Part shown: positions 17,821-27,625 of the stretch, one piece after another
Numbering within the stretch: the first letter of the stretch is position 1
Layout of the letters: each line of letters begins with the position of its first letter
Source: Bacillus_I endophytica_A
GTDB lineage: Bacteria > Bacillota > Bacilli > Bacillales > Bacillaceae_H
Reading direction: 5' to 3'
Length of the DNA stretch: 64,000 bases
Assembly (NCBI RefSeq): GCF_026790145.1
Contig: NZ_JALAMS010000018.1
Coordinates: 1 to 64,000, forward strand
Program-made: the position numbers and the translations under genes
Notes under the pieces: generated by a model
What the model was told of the DNA's origin: nothing
Database searches by the model: none
Seen by the model: only the letters and a program-made list of their open reading frames with translations

Positions 17821-18169
17821 TGGCACATGCTATTGCATCTTTAAAATTCTTGCCACACCTGATCAGGTATGGCAATTAATCGGAGGATTTGACTCACTTC
17901 CAGACTGGTTACCGTACATCCCTAGCAATAAAGTAAGTGAAGGTGGATGTGTACGTTATTTGGCTAATCCGGATGGCGATGCAATTGTAGAGCGTTTAGG
18001 GGTATTCAATAATAAGGAGCGCTACTACACCTATTCAATTATGGAGGCCCCATTTCCGGTTACTAATTATCTAGCTACTATCCATGTTAAAGAGGATACT
18101 GATGGTGAACCCTCCTTTTTTATTCCCAGAACCAACATTATGTTAACTAGAATCACCTCAAAGAGTTAA
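17821..18169 (+). pseudogene. SRPBCC (polyketide cyclase-like) protein, frameshifted and truncated
   Basis: An ATG at 17821, with AAAAAGGAG upstream, starts MAHAIAS, but a one-base shift within the next few codons is needed to reach the frame with KILATPDQVWQLIGGFDSLP and DWLPYIP. That frame continues through MEAPFPVTNYLATIHVKED and then, at about 18105, leaves family-like sequence for a short unrelated tail. The final third of the SRPBCC fold is missing. It is both frameshifted and 3' truncated, hence a pseudogene. Intact relatives follow a similar reductase in some bacteria, as far as I recall. Confidence 0.75.
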
Positions 18170-18230
18170 AAAAGAAAAACATCCTTCTAATTCGAGATCA
18201 TAAGTCTCTAAAAAATTATAAGAAATATAA

Positions 18231-18262
18231 AAGGCACCCCTTTAAGGAGTGCCTTATTTGTT
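18231..18262 (+). terminator. Bidirectional terminator
   Basis: AAGGCACCCC (18231-18240) pairs with GGAGTGCCTT (18246-18255) with one mismatch, followed by ATTTGTTTT. It separates the broken SRPBCC gene from the flagellin fragment on the other strand and could originally have been the flagellin terminator. Confidence 0.7.
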
Positions 18263-18434
18263 TTATCGAAACATTTGAAGTACGTTTTGTGGCTGTTTAT
18301 TTACTTGCTTAAGCATTGCTTGAGATGCTTGAGCAAGGATAGAGTGCTTTGTTTGCTCCATCATTTCTTTCGCCATGTCAACGTCACGAATACAAGACTC
18401 TGAAGCTGTTAAGTTTTCACAAGTCGTTGTTTAA
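18263..18434 (-). pseudogene. Flagellin C-terminal fragment
   Basis: About 56 residues on the minus strand ending in TAA at 18263. They read NLTASESCIRDVDMAKEMME, then QTKHSILAQASQAMLKQVNK, then QPQNVLQMFR, clearly the D0/D1 C-terminal helix of flagellin. A stop lies just upstream in frame, and no other flagellin part is present. It appears to be a stranded remnant of a hag-like gene. Arg to Cys in ESRIRD is one visible change. Confidence 0.85.
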
Positions 18435-18468
18435 CCTTAGTATCTCAAGGTTAAAGCATACGAGGAGT

Positions 18469-18779
18469 TTATTTTACAGCTTCTTTCAATTCTTTTCCTG
18501 GTTTAAAAGCAGGAACTTTTGAAGCAGCAATCTGCATTTCTTCACCGGTTTGAGGGTTACGGCCTGTTCGCGCCGCACGCTCACGCACTTCAAATGTTCC
18601 AAATCTAATCAATTGAATTTTCTCTTCTTTTGAAAGAGTGTCAGAAATGGTTTTAAATAATGCATCTACAGCCTTTGCAGCATCCTGCTTTGNNNNNNNN
18701 NNNNNNNNNNNNNNNNNNNNNNNNNCTTTGTTAGTTCTGATTGTGCTGCAACAGCATTCACTAACTCATTTTTGTTCAT
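18469..18779 (-). CDS. hup: DNA-binding protein HU (interrupted by an N run)
   Basis: An HBsu-like histone-like protein that binds and bends DNA as a dimer. The minus-strand start [18 protein letters not shown] comes before the N run (18693-18725). After it come [15 protein letters not shown], the DNA-binding arm [20 protein letters not shown] and [15 protein letters not shown]. The five bases CTTTG occur on both sides of the Ns. If the Ns and one copy are removed, the gene is exactly 273 bases (90 codons plus stop) and aligns without a gap to HBsu. The gene is therefore probably intact and the Ns an assembly artefact. Confidence 0.92.
18693..18725. other. Assembly gap (33 N)
   Basis: A run of unknown bases inside the HU gene, flanked on both sides by CTTTG. 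It marks a contig junction, so the order of genes left and right of it rests on scaffolding. Confidence 0.98.
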
Positions 18780-19572
18780 ATCAAACACCTCATCCTTTTA
18801 TTTTGGGACCATATGTAGAAAGATTACTATAACACAGATTTGAGATATCTGTCTCTTAATAAAATTAGATAAACGGAAGCGAAACTCCTTTTTTTATAAG
18901 ATGTATGTTGGGATTAACTCTATGGCACAGTTAAGTGAGCGATTGTTACATTATTAATCAGTCATATGGATAAGTACCTTAAAATCAATTCTACGAAGAT
19001 CGGATACCGATAATTCAGCTTATGTTAACTAGCTTTATACATCAGATTTATGTACTTCTATATAGAAAAGATTATTTTTAATTGTTTTTTAATTCCTATT
19101 ATGTCTAATTACAGCTAATGGAAGTGGCGCACTAGAATTTCGAGAGACATTTTAAGTAAATTGAATGTTTTAGAAGGTAAAAAACTAGAAGAATGGTACA
19201 GTTGATTTAAAGAAGGCTTTATCAAAAGTTAGTTACATAGATATCTTGGTGCTCATCAATGAATTTGTCTCTGTAAATTAGATCTCTTTTAGCTACAGTG
19301 AGATAAAATTTGACTTAACATAACACCGTTTAGAGGAAGTAAAAAGCACAAACTGGTTAATTATTAACGAGTTTGTGCTTTTTCTTTATATAAATTAAAA
19401 AAGAAGAAGATTAAAAACCATCTCCTTTTTGTTATATTAATTACGTTTAGGTACTCTTCTTTATTTCATATACTTAACGACTCATTTGAGAGAATACTAT
19501 GATTTATCAAACGTTTAGAAAAAGCTCAATAACCTTCATTACCTTGTCCTAAGAGAATAAAATATTCATTAC
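18780..19572. other. Intergenic, about 0.8 kb, with gene scraps and one repeat
   Basis: Short stretches read like coding remnants (ITANGSGALEFRETF at about 19108; GTVDLKKALSKVSYIDILV at about 19196) but each is interrupted and has no start. It contains a copy of the dispersed box-plus-hairpin repeat (19318-19383). No intact gene was seen. Confidence 0.4.
19318..19383 (+). repeat. Dispersed box-plus-hairpin repeat, copy 2
   Basis: Box AACATAACACCGTTTAGAGG then AAGTAA (19318-19343), then the hairpin AAAAAGCACAAACT (19341-19354) / AGTTTGTGCTTTTT (19370-19383). The stem ends in a T run and should terminate transcription in either direction. Confidence 0.7.
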
Positions 19573-20154
19573 TTATTCTTTACCAATCGTCTTATCCTGA
19601 ATCTTTTCAAGATGTTCCAAATTCAATATCTGTTTGATCTCGTTATAAACTTCCTCACCACTAAGAGCCATATCATTCTCAATCCACCAATTTAAAACGC
19701 CTAAAGTAGCTCCCACAAATGCTGCCATAGTAACTTCTGAAGAGGGAGGGATGTTTTGAGTGTTGGTTTCACTCATAATCTGTTGTTTCATTTTTTCAGT
19801 CATTTCTTTTCTTATAAGATATCTTAATGAGTCCCTTTCTTCTACGAATAGTTGAGAAAATAATCGTCTATACTTAATTGCCACGTTAAATAACTTTAGG
19901 TGCACTTCTTCTACACTACTGTATTCAAAATGAAACTCCTCGGCCATTTCTTTTAATGAATAAGCCAACAAATCATATTTGTCATTAAAATGTGTATAGA
20001 ATGTAGCGCGATGTACCATTGCTTCTTCACAAATTTCTTTTACAGAAATGGAGTGAAAAGAATGATGCTCTATTAAAGAAAGTAACGCTTGAGAAAGAAG
20101 CTTACGTGTTCTTTTGACTCGTAAGTCTTCTTTTTTTTCTTTCGCCACATACAT
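19573..20154 (-). CDS. TetR/AcrR-family regulator
   Basis: 193 residues. The N-terminal helix-turn-helix is clear: LLSQALLSLIEHHSFHSISV then KEICEEAMVHRATFYTHFND. The C-terminal part, with LGVLNWWIENDMALSGEEV, resembles the DhaS-like TetR C-terminal domain. GAGG is only 2 bases from ATG 20154 and 8 from an in-frame GTG at 20148, so the start may be the GTG. It is divergent from the flavoprotein-ferredoxin-reductase operon and probably represses it. A candidate operator ACTGTTAATAGACAGT lies at 20169-20184 beside its own start. Confidence 0.88.
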   Translation of the reverse strand: MYVAKEKKEDLRVKRTRKLLSQALLSLIEHHSFHSISVKEICEEAMVHRATFYTHFNDKYDLLAYSLKEMAEEFHFEYSSVEEVHLKLFNVAIKYRRLFSQLFVEERDSLRYLIRKEMTEKMKQQIMSETNTQNIPPSSEVTMAAFVGATLGVLNWWIENDMALSGEEVYNEIKQILNLEHLEKIQDKTIGKE

Positions 20155-20456
20155 TACCTCGTTTCTGTACTGTTAATAGACAGTTTCGCTATATTGTTTA
20201 TTGATAAACTTAATTATACATCTTAATATTTAAATTACAAGAGTAAATAAAATATACATGTGTCTAAAAGGTGTATTCAGAATATTTTAATGATGACAAA
20301 TTTAAATACACCATGTACTTCTACTCTTGTGAAAAAATTTAAAAACCAGGTGACAGAATCTCTTCTATTTTAACTTCTATCTAAATCGTAGCATCTGCAC
20401 ATCAAATCATTATTATTTACGCTTCCAATCGGAAGATATGAAAGGAGACCGTAAAA
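20155..20456. promoter_or_regulatory. Divergent promoter region with candidate TetR operators
   Basis: Contains ACTGT-N6-ACAGT (20169-20184) and a wider inverted pair GGTGTATT / AATACACC (about 20269 and 20305). Either could be bound by the adjacent TetR protein. No other gene fits here. Confidence 0.45.
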
Positions 20457-21998
20457 ATGAAAAAATCGTTTACACCTTATCAATCGAAAGAAGAAAAAGC
20501 CATTGTTATTGGAGGAGGCATTGCAGGTTTACTCACAGCTCGCGTTCTTTCTAAGCATTATGAAGAAGTCATCATTGTAGAAAGGGATGAGCTACCTCAA
20601 GAGTCATCTACTCGTTCAGGTACGCCCCAAGCTTTTCATCCTCATCGTGTTTTGACACGTGGAAGTATGATTATGGAACGTTTCTTTCCTGGCTACATTG
20701 ATGATTTATTAAATCAAGGAGCTCCTTCCACACAAAATAAAAAAGGGAGTGTATTCACTTCACAAGGGCGTATACAAATGGTTCATCTTGAAAAAAATGT
20801 ATCAAGCAGTCGAGCGCTATTAGAGTGGACGTTCCGCCAGCGTGTACAAAAAATCTCAAATGTACATTTTCTTTCCAAAAAAGAAGTAACAGGTCTTCAA
20901 ATATCGGATGATTACAAGCAAGTGAAAGGGGTTCATATAAGAGAACGAAGTGAACAAAAACAAAAACAAGAACAAACAGTGTCTGCTGATTTAGTAGTAG
21001 ATACAAGTGGACGCTCTTCCAAATTACTTAAATGGTTTGAATCTATGAAATTTGAAGTGCCACAACCAGAACGTTTAAAAGTATCTCTTGGCTATAGTAC
21101 ACGATATTACCGAGTACCGCCCCATGTTAGGGAGAAATGGGGGGCTGTGGTTTCAGAAGCACAACCAGCTAAAGGAATTGGCGCGGGAATGATAGAATAC
21201 ATCGAGGATAATATGGCCCAAACATTATTATTTAGTGCAGGTGGTGCACACTATCCGTCAACGAACCCAGAAGAATACGAAAAAGAATTAGAACTCACTA
21301 GCCCTATGATTGGGGAAATAGTCAAAGAGCTAGAGCCAATAGGTGTTCCACGGGGCTATCGTATATCTGAATCAGTTCGCCAACATTTTGAACAAATGGA
21401 AGATTGGCCAGCTGGGTTACTTGTAGTCGGCGATGCTTTTTGTAACTTTGACCCCATTCATGGACAAGGAATGACAGTAGCTGCTATTGAAGCTGAAATG
21501 TTAGACATTTGCTTACATGAAAAACAACATACCTCTCAACCTCACTTTGAACGCTACGTGCTGCAACGAATGCAGGAAGCGATTGAACCGGCATGGTGGC
21601 TTAGTTCAGTTGCAGATTTACGTTGGGAAGGCATTGAACATACTGGGGCTGAACCATTAAAAGGTGTGTCCTTTGCACAGAAGTATTTCAATTTGTATCT
21701 TAAACAAGCCGTGAAATTAGCGAACGAAGAGAACAATACTTCTATGTTCCTGAAATATTTTATGATGAATGCATTAGTCCTTTCCCCACGTGACATTATT
21801 AATGCACGTACACTGAACATGTTGTTGAGCGGAGATGGATCTCTAGAGAAGCAGCAATTGGTAGATGAATTAGGAAACGTAGATGAACAACAAATACAAG
21901 AAAGATTAGATGAGCTGATTCCTTCCTTTTCATTGGAAGTTGATGAGAAGGTCTTACAATCATTCTCTTCCATGTTCCCTTCTAATACCAAGGTATGA
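20457..21998 (+). CDS. FAD-dependent oxidoreductase (monooxygenase/halogenase-like fold)
   Basis: 513 residues with an N-terminal FAD motif IVIGGGIAGLLTARVL, E-R-D at the ribose site, RALLEWTFRQRV, the middle DLVVDTSGR motif and the second FAD motif GDAFCNFDPIHGQGM. These are the marks of group A flavin monooxygenases and geranylgeranyl-reductase/halogenase-type flavoproteins. The C terminus is longer than in simple hydroxylases. AAAGGAG precedes the ATG. A ferredoxin and a ferredoxin-NADP reductase follow on the same strand, which suggests electrons reach this flavoprotein through ferredoxin. The substrate is unknown. Confidence 0.85.
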   Translation: MKKSFTPYQSKEEKAIVIGGGIAGLLTARVLSKHYEEVIIVERDELPQESSTRSGTPQAFHPHRVLTRGSMIMERFFPGYIDDLLNQGAPSTQNKKGSVFTSQGRIQMVHLEKNVSSSRALLEWTFRQRVQKISNVHFLSKKEVTGLQISDDYKQVKGVHIRERSEQKQKQEQTVSADLVVDTSGRSSKLLKWFESMKFEVPQPERLKVSLGYSTRYYRVPPHVREKWGAVVSEAQPAKGIGAGMIEYIEDNMAQTLLFSAGGAHYPSTNPEEYEKELELTSPMIGEIVKELEPIGVPRGYRISESVRQHFEQMEDWPAGLLVVGDAFCNFDPIHGQGMTVAAIEAEMLDICLHEKQHTSQPHFERYVLQRMQEAIEPAWWLSSVADLRWEGIEHTGAEPLKGVSFAQKYFNLYLKQAVKLANEENNTSMFLKYFMMNALVLSPRDIINARTLNMLLSGDGSLEKQQLVDELGNVDEQQIQERLDELIPSFSLEVDEKVLQSFSSMFPSNTKV

Positions 21999-22089
21999 AA
22001 ATAAATACAGAGTTTATTATACTGTTCATGATTCCTAAGGAAGTAAGAAATGAGAAGAAGTGACGTTCATTCGTAAAATGTATTTATAA

Positions 22090-22392
<303 letters not shown>

Positions 22393-22464
22393 AGGCAAGA
22401 AATAAACTTACGTGTTAAATCAATGGAGGGAAAGAACAATAATGCAGATAGAGGTGAAAAAAAT

Positions 22465-23457
22465 ATGACACAAGAAAACGACATCTATGATATTACGGTT
22501 ATTGGCGGAGGACCTGTTGGCTTATTTACAGCGTTCTACGGAGGGATGAGACAAGCTAAGGTGAAAATTATTGAAAGCCTTCCTCAATTAGGTGGACAAT
22601 TAACGACATTATATCCAGAAAAGTATATTTATGATGTGGCTGGTTTTCCAAAAGTGCGGGCGCAGGATCTAATTAACGGGCTAAAAAAACAAATGGAGCC
22701 GTTTCATCCTACCGTTTGTTTAGAAGAAGCTGTTGAACACGTCGATAAACAAGCGGATGGAATCTTTAAACTGCAAACTAATTGTGGTATTCATTACACG
22801 AAAACGATTATTATTACAGCCGGGAATGGTGCATTTCAACCACGAAAGTTAGACTTGAAGAAAGCTGAAACATTTGAATTATCTAATCTTCATTACTTTG
22901 TTGAAGATATGAATCAATTTGCGGGAAAGAGAGTGGTTCTATTTGGAGGAGGAGATTCAGCTGTAGATTGGGCGCTCCTGTTAGAATCAATTGCCGAAAA
23001 AGTGATATTGGTCCATCGTCGAGATAAATTTCGTGCACATGAACATAGTATTGAACAATTAATAAATTCTTCTATCGAAGTGAAAACACCCTATGTTCCA
23101 ACCGAGATTATTGGAGATAAAGCCATTACTCAAATAGTCGTCGAGCATACCAAAGAAGGAATAAAAGACACCATTGAGGTAGATGATGTCATTGTCAACT
23201 ATGGATTTGTTTCTTCTTTAGGTCCAATTAAAACCTGGAATCTTGAAGTAAATAAGAATGCTATTGTGGTGAATTCAAAACAAGAAACGAATATTCCTGG
23301 AATTTATGCAGCTGGAGACATTTGTACGTATGATGGAAAAGTCAAACTCATTGTAGCAGGTTTTGGAGAAGGACCTACAGCCGTCAACAACGCGAAAGCC
23401 CACATGGATCCTGAAGCAAAAGTACAGCCTATGCATAGTACATCCCTCTTTGCTTAA
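22465..23457 (+). CDS. Ferredoxin--NADP reductase, YumC (thioredoxin-reductase-like) type
   Basis: 330 residues. FAD site [21 protein letters not shown] site [15 protein letters not shown], and a late [11 protein letters not shown] motif. There is no redox-active CxxC, as expected for the thioredoxin-reductase-like ferredoxin-NADP reductases of Firmicutes (YumC). ATG 22465 has GAGGTG upstream. It forms the end of the flavoprotein-ferredoxin-reductase set, supplying NADPH electrons to the ferredoxin or the reverse. Confidence 0.93.
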   Translation: MTQENDIYDITVIGGGPVGLFTAFYGGMRQAKVKIIESLPQLGGQLTTLYPEKYIYDVAGFPKVRAQDLINGLKKQMEPFHPTVCLEEAVEHVDKQADGIFKLQTNCGIHYTKTIIITAGNGAFQPRKLDLKKAETFELSNLHYFVEDMNQFAGKRVVLFGGGDSAVDWALLLESIAEKVILVHRRDKFRAHEHSIEQLINSSIEVKTPYVPTEIIGDKAITQIVVEHTKEGIKDTIEVDDVIVNYGFVSSLGPIKTWNLEVNKNAIVVNSKQETNIPGIYAAGDICTYDGKVKLIVAGFGEGPTAVNNAKAHMDPEAKVQPMHSTSLFA

Positions 23458-23573
23458 ATAAATGGATTTTGGTGTGAAAATTAGAATCATATAAAAAGAA
23501 TTTATTATTTCTAATAAAATGTCTTGTTAAAACAGGATCTTAAATAGTTTATGAATGTTTTTATTTGATTTTA

Positions 23574-23610
23574 GGCAGACTTGTCTTGTAAACGAGTTGC
23601 CTTTTTTTAT
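23574..23610 (+). terminator. Terminator of the flavoprotein-ferredoxin-reductase operon
   Basis: GGCAGACT pairs with AGTTGCC (one bulge) and is followed by TTTTTTT, 117 bases after the reductase stop. Confidence 0.65.
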
Positions 23611-23968
23611 TGTACAAGGTCTTCCTGGTGATAAATATGGTTGTCTAATGGTTGAGAGACTTTTAATATATCGGATAAATAAAGTATAGTCTTCGTTTTT
23701 AAGCTATATATTGTATATATTTTTAGTTAACATAAAATCCATTACAGGAAGTAATAAAAGCTCAAACTTGTTGAATGCCAACAAGTTTGAGCTTTTTCTT
23801 GTCATTTAGGTATACTTTTACAAACGCAATCAAACAACCTATTCCATTAAAGGGCCATTTTCTGTAGTAACGTATTGTGCAAATGACAGGAGTTTGGAAT
23901 AATTGGTATTATGGTGCTAAAACGCACGTTAAACCTTTATGAATTTAGTTCATGAATAGGAGATTGTT
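23611..23968. other. Intergenic with a repeat copy
   Basis: Holds the box-plus-hairpin repeat at 23729-23797 and the leader of the response regulator, with ribosome site AGGAG. No gene seen. Confidence 0.5.
23729..23797 (+). repeat. Dispersed box-plus-hairpin repeat, copy 3
   Basis: Box AACATAAAATCCATTACAGG then AAGTAA (23729-23754), followed by the perfect 18-bp hairpin AAAAGCTCAAACTTGTTG (23756-23773) / CAACAAGTTTGAGCTTTT (23779-23796). It is a strong terminator-like structure with no gene directly upstream. Confidence 0.75.
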
Positions 23969-24643
23969 ATGTTTAAAATTATGATAATTGAAGATGATGA
24001 AAAGATTAGAAAAATAGTAGCTGATACGCTAACGAAGTGGAAATATGAAGTTATAGAGATTAAGGAGTTTGACCACATTCTAGATGATTTTGAGAAATCC
24101 CAGCCTGATTTAATTTTATTAGATATAAACTTGCCAACCTTTGATGGCTTTTATTGGTGCCAGAAGATTCGTGCAATCTCAAGTGTGCCCATTCTGTTCC
24201 TTTCCTCTAGAAATCAAAACATGGACATCATCATGGCTATTAATATGGGAGGGGACGATTTTATACAGAAGCCCTTTGATTTAGATGTTCTTGTAGCAAA
24301 AATCAGTGCATTGTTACGCCGGAATTATACTTATCAAAATGGACCTAACTTAAAGTTAACGCACCGGAACTTGTCTTTGTATGTAACAAACTCAACCATC
24401 CAGTTTGAGGAACAGTCTATTGAACTTTCACGTAATGAGTTTATCATCTTGCAATTGATGATGCGCAGAATAGGGAAAATTGTATCCAGAGATGACTTGA
24501 TGCAAGCTCTTTGGAATGATGAACAGTTTGTCGATGATAATACACTGACTGTTAATGTAAATCGATTAAGGCGTAAGATTTCTGGAATTGGATTAGAAGA
24601 CTTTATTGTAACACGTAAAGGAATGGGGTATCTGATCGAATGA
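23969..24643 (+). CDS. OmpR-family response regulator, BceR type
   Basis: 224 residues: a receiver domain with the phospho-acceptor Asp52 (LILLDINLPTFDG), PILFLSSR and QKPFDLDVLVAKI, then an OmpR-type winged helix ending in RRKISGIGLEDFIVTRKGMG. This is the Bce/Psd/Yxd pattern found with peptide-antibiotic sensing transporters. AGGAG precedes the ATG. The stop overlaps the start of the kinase gene (ATGA), so the two are coupled. Confidence 0.92.
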   Translation: MFKIMIIEDDEKIRKIVADTLTKWKYEVIEIKEFDHILDDFEKSQPDLILLDINLPTFDGFYWCQKIRAISSVPILFLSSRNQNMDIIMAINMGGDDFIQKPFDLDVLVAKISALLRRNYTYQNGPNLKLTHRNLSLYVTNSTIQFEEQSIELSRNEFIILQLMMRRIGKIVSRDDLMQALWNDEQFVDDNTLTVNVNRLRRKISGIGLEDFIVTRKGMGYLIE

Positions 24644-25638
24644 GGTTAATACAATTTTTAAAACACGAGAAGCCTTATATCTTTTTGTTAGTTTTTATCT
24701 TTTGTATGGTTTCGACCGTGTTTTACACTGACACCAATATGACATGGAACTGGTACACTTTTCTATATGCTTGGGTATTAACGCTTTTCGTATTAATTAT
24801 TTTCTTTTTGTACCGGTATCAGCAAAATTTACAAGCGATCCGAGCCAGGGGTGACGAAGATCATGAGAACCTTTCTTTAGAGGCAGCCTTTTTACAGCAG
24901 TTGATTGATGAGAAGGAAAGGGAACATATAAGGTCTCTCAATCAGATTCATGAGAAACAAAACGAGTATTACGATTTTATTGTATCGTGGTTTCATGAAA
25001 TTAAAACACCCATCTCAGTGCTACGATTGATGCAGCAGACAGAAATCGATGTCAAGAGTTTTCATGATGAGGTATCAAGGATAGAGCATTATGTGGATCA
25101 AGCACTTTATTATGCAAAGTTAGATAACTTTAATCAAGACTATGATATTAAGAATTGTGATTTGAATCAATTGGTGAAAGAGGTTATAAAAACTCATTCT
25201 AAAACATTTATTTCTAAGAAAATCCGCCTGCAGTTACAGATAGAACCCATCACCATCCAAAGTGACACCAAATGGCTGCAATTTATCCTGAATCAATTAA
25301 TTTCAAATTGCTTGAAGTACACGGAAGAAGAAGGGGAAATAAAGATTGAGACAGGTTCTGATTTAAAAGAAAAGCAGCTGATTATTAGAGATAATGGAAT
25401 AGGTATAGAAAAGACAGATTTACCACGGATATTTAATAGGGGTTTTACAGGATCTAACGGGCGTACATACACAAAATCTACAGGGATGGGGTTATATTTA
25501 GCCCAGCAGTTATCCAATAAACTTGGTCACTATATTACGTGCACCTCTGAAACAGGTTTGTATACCGAATTTGTTATGCACTTTCCCAAAAATGTTGATC
25601 CATATTTTAATATGCAAAAAAACGCAATGAGACCATGA
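24640..25638 (+). CDS. Sensor histidine kinase, intramembrane-sensing BceS type
   Basis: 332 residues. Two N-terminal membrane helices (about 12-34 and 41-62) are joined by a very short outside loop, the hallmark of BceS-like kinases that sense through their ABC transporter. The phospho-acceptor is His119 in WFHEIKTPISVL. Then follow the N box LNQLISNCLKYT, DNGIGIEKTDLPRIFNRGF and GMGLYLAQQLSNKLGH. The stop lies inside a bidirectional terminator shared with the convergent transporter genes. Confidence 0.92.
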   Translation: MRLIQFLKHEKPYIFLLVFIFCMVSTVFYTDTNMTWNWYTFLYAWVLTLFVLIIFFLYRYQQNLQAIRARGDEDHENLSLEAAFLQQLIDEKEREHIRSLNQIHEKQNEYYDFIVSWFHEIKTPISVLRLMQQTEIDVKSFHDEVSRIEHYVDQALYYAKLDNFNQDYDIKNCDLNQLVKEVIKTHSKTFISKKIRLQLQIEPITIQSDTKWLQFILNQLISNCLKYTEEEGEIKIETGSDLKEKQLIIRDNGIGIEKTDLPRIFNRGFTGSNGRTYTKSTGMGLYLAQQLSNKLGHYITCTSETGLYTEFVMHFPKNVDPYFNMQKNAMRP

Positions 25639-25656
25639 TAAAGGCCATTGCGTTTT
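25616..25656. terminator. Shared bidirectional terminator between kinase and permease genes
   Basis: AAAAACGCAATG (25617-25628) pairs with CATTGCGTTTT (25646-25656). T runs on both strands serve the two convergent units. Confidence 0.85.
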
Positions 25657-25660
25657 CTAA

Positions 25661-27625
25661 TTAATATTTCTGATTTACGATTTTGTAGTAGAGATTTGCA
25701 GAAGACAGATAAAACAATACATAAATCATAAAGTATATAGCAAAGATGAACCAGAGCATCGAAGTAAGTTGCGGGAAATCTTGAACAGAATCCAGGATAT
25801 AGTATTTTAGAATGAGCCAGCTGTGCAGAATGCCTAAGATTAGCGGAGGGAAGAAAACAAAGAGAAGTTGTTTACGGATTACGCTTTTCAATTCACGGTC
25901 TGCGGCACCTATCTTTCGCAGAATGGAATACTGTCTCTGTTCTTCCGTTGCTTCCCGCAATTGTTTAAAGTAAATAACGCTAGCCAATGCAAACAGTGCA
26001 ATGACAGCCAGGAAAGCAGCTGCAAATAACATTAAAGATGAACTTTCTATTTGCTTTGAATACACATCAGCAAACGAAGAATAGTAAGTGTCGGGCTTCT
26101 TCGTAACAATGGCATGTATATCACTTGATAAGGATTCAGCCTGCTTCTCATTTTCAATCTCATAAATTTCAAAAGGGATTATTTTGGCTGTGCTTTTTAA
26201 GTTTTGATAAGCGTTATCTGAAATAATCAAGACTGCGGGCTTTAATATCATCGATTGAACAGGGTCGCTGGCCCAGCCTAATAATGCGTAATCTTTCTTC
26301 TCTACTAGTTTTAGAGTGATATCTTTATTAACATTCACTTTAAAACGCGGCAACTGATCAGAGGGGAAGGATTTTGGGAAATCTGTTCCTTGTGACAGAG
26401 ATACAGCTTCCATATCATCTAAATGGATTTCCTCCTGATTTCCACGCAATGAGATGATTTCGTTATATGCTTTTTCAGGAAAAAGAAATACGTCCTTTGA
26501 AAAATACTCAGGGTTCTCAAAAGCAAGGTTCATGTCTGTATTTGGCTTTCCTACTAAGGCTTCCAAAGTTTTGTGATACTCTATTGAGTGATCGGAATTT
26601 TTTATTTTAGCATCAATTCTATCGTTTGTTTCCTTATCCAATGACTGGTATGCAATATCATTCGGTAAATTCCTGCCGACAGCTTCAAACTGGACAGCAT
26701 AATTGATTGAAACGAATCCAATTAAGAAAATAATGGTCGCACTGAACAAAGAGATGAAGGTAAGATTTAACGTATTCGACCTTATTTGGAAACGCAATGA
26801 CGAGATCCACAATACCCTATTGCCTTCATGGAAATTATGCTTCTGGCTTATCTTTTGAAGCAGCCAACCGGAGAACTGACGGAAGAACAAATACGTTCCA
26901 CCAATAATGCCGACTGTTACAGCAATCATGCCGAAAGTTGCGTGTTCTTGCCATATGCTTGATTCTTTGCCCCGGCTGATCAGATAGAATTCCGTTGCTA
27001 ATAACACTAACGATAAAGCTGCCATAATGAACGAAGAAGGTATGGGTTTTTCCATTTTTTCTTTGGCATGAAACAACTCCACCAGTTGCACGCGACTGAT
27101 CATGATGAAACTTTGGATACTGACGATGATCGATAGCAAGAGAAACAGGATGATTGTCGAGCCGATCGCTTGAAAAGGAAAATTTAACGTAATAACATTG
27201 TCGTATTGCATTAAGTTCATTAACGCCATACCGAATAACTTGGACAATAGACCGCCAAGAAGTATTCCAATTACAAGCGAAAATGATCCAATGATCAAAT
27301 TTTCAACGAATACCATTCGGGTAATCTGGCTTTCTTTCATACCTAGAAGTAAATAGAGTCCAAATTCCTTCTTTCTTTGCTTCATAAAGAAAGAATTAGC
27401 ATAAAGAATAAAGAAAATGATAAAGAGGAAGATAACCACGGAGGCAATCGACACCCCCGTTTGGAAATTCTCTTTATTTTTGAGTACATCCAATATATCC
27501 TGGTTATACATCAGTGATGAGAAGGTGAAATGGATCATAACACCTGTAATCATGGCAAACAGATAAATCGTATAAACACGGAAATTACGCTGAACGTTCC
27601 GGAACGTTACATTCAGTAAGTTCAC
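25661..27625 (-). CDS. ABC transporter permease, BceB/FtsX type
   Basis: 654 residues, the size of BceB-type permeases: an N-terminal helix pair, FtsX domains near residues 50-220, a large extracellular domain (about 300-530) between helices 7 and 8, and three helices at the C terminus. This architecture detects and confers resistance to cell-wall-active peptides such as bacitracin or nisin-like lantibiotics. The start is GTG at 27625, with GGGAGGG upstream, and overlaps the ATPase stop (GTGA). The specific antibiotic cannot be read from sequence. Confidence 0.92.
   Translation of the reverse strand: MNLLNVTFRNVQRNFRVYTIYLFAMITGVMIHFTFSSLMYNQDILDVLKNKENFQTGVSIASVVIFLFIIFFILYANSFFMKQRKKEFGLYLLLGMKESQITRMVFVENLIIGSFSLVIGILLGGLLSKLFGMALMNLMQYDNVITLNFPFQAIGSTIILFLLLSIIVSIQSFIMISRVQLVELFHAKEKMEKPIPSSFIMAALSLVLLATEFYLISRGKESSIWQEHATFGMIAVTVGIIGGTYLFFRQFSGWLLQKISQKHNFHEGNRVLWISSLRFQIRSNTLNLTFISLFSATIIFLIGFVSINYAVQFEAVGRNLPNDIAYQSLDKETNDRIDAKIKNSDHSIEYHKTLEALVGKPNTDMNLAFENPEYFSKDVFLFPEKAYNEIISLRGNQEEIHLDDMEAVSLSQGTDFPKSFPSDQLPRFKVNVNKDITLKLVEKKDYALLGWASDPVQSMILKPAVLIISDNAYQNLKSTAKIIPFEIYEIENEKQAESLSSDIHAIVTKKPDTYYSSFADVYSKQIESSSLMLFAAAFLAVIALFALASVIYFKQLREATEEQRQYSILRKIGAADRELKSVIRKQLLFVFFPPLILGILHSWLILKYYILDSVQDFPQLTSMLWFIFAIYFMIYVLFYLSSANLYYKIVNQKY

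Noticed and set aside
18638..18832. Plus-strand frame through the N run
   Set aside because: It is the shadow of the HU gene on the other strand.
24361..24371. GCACCGGAAC resembling an IS6 end
   Set aside because: It lies inside the conserved coding sequence of the response regulator, so the match is by chance.
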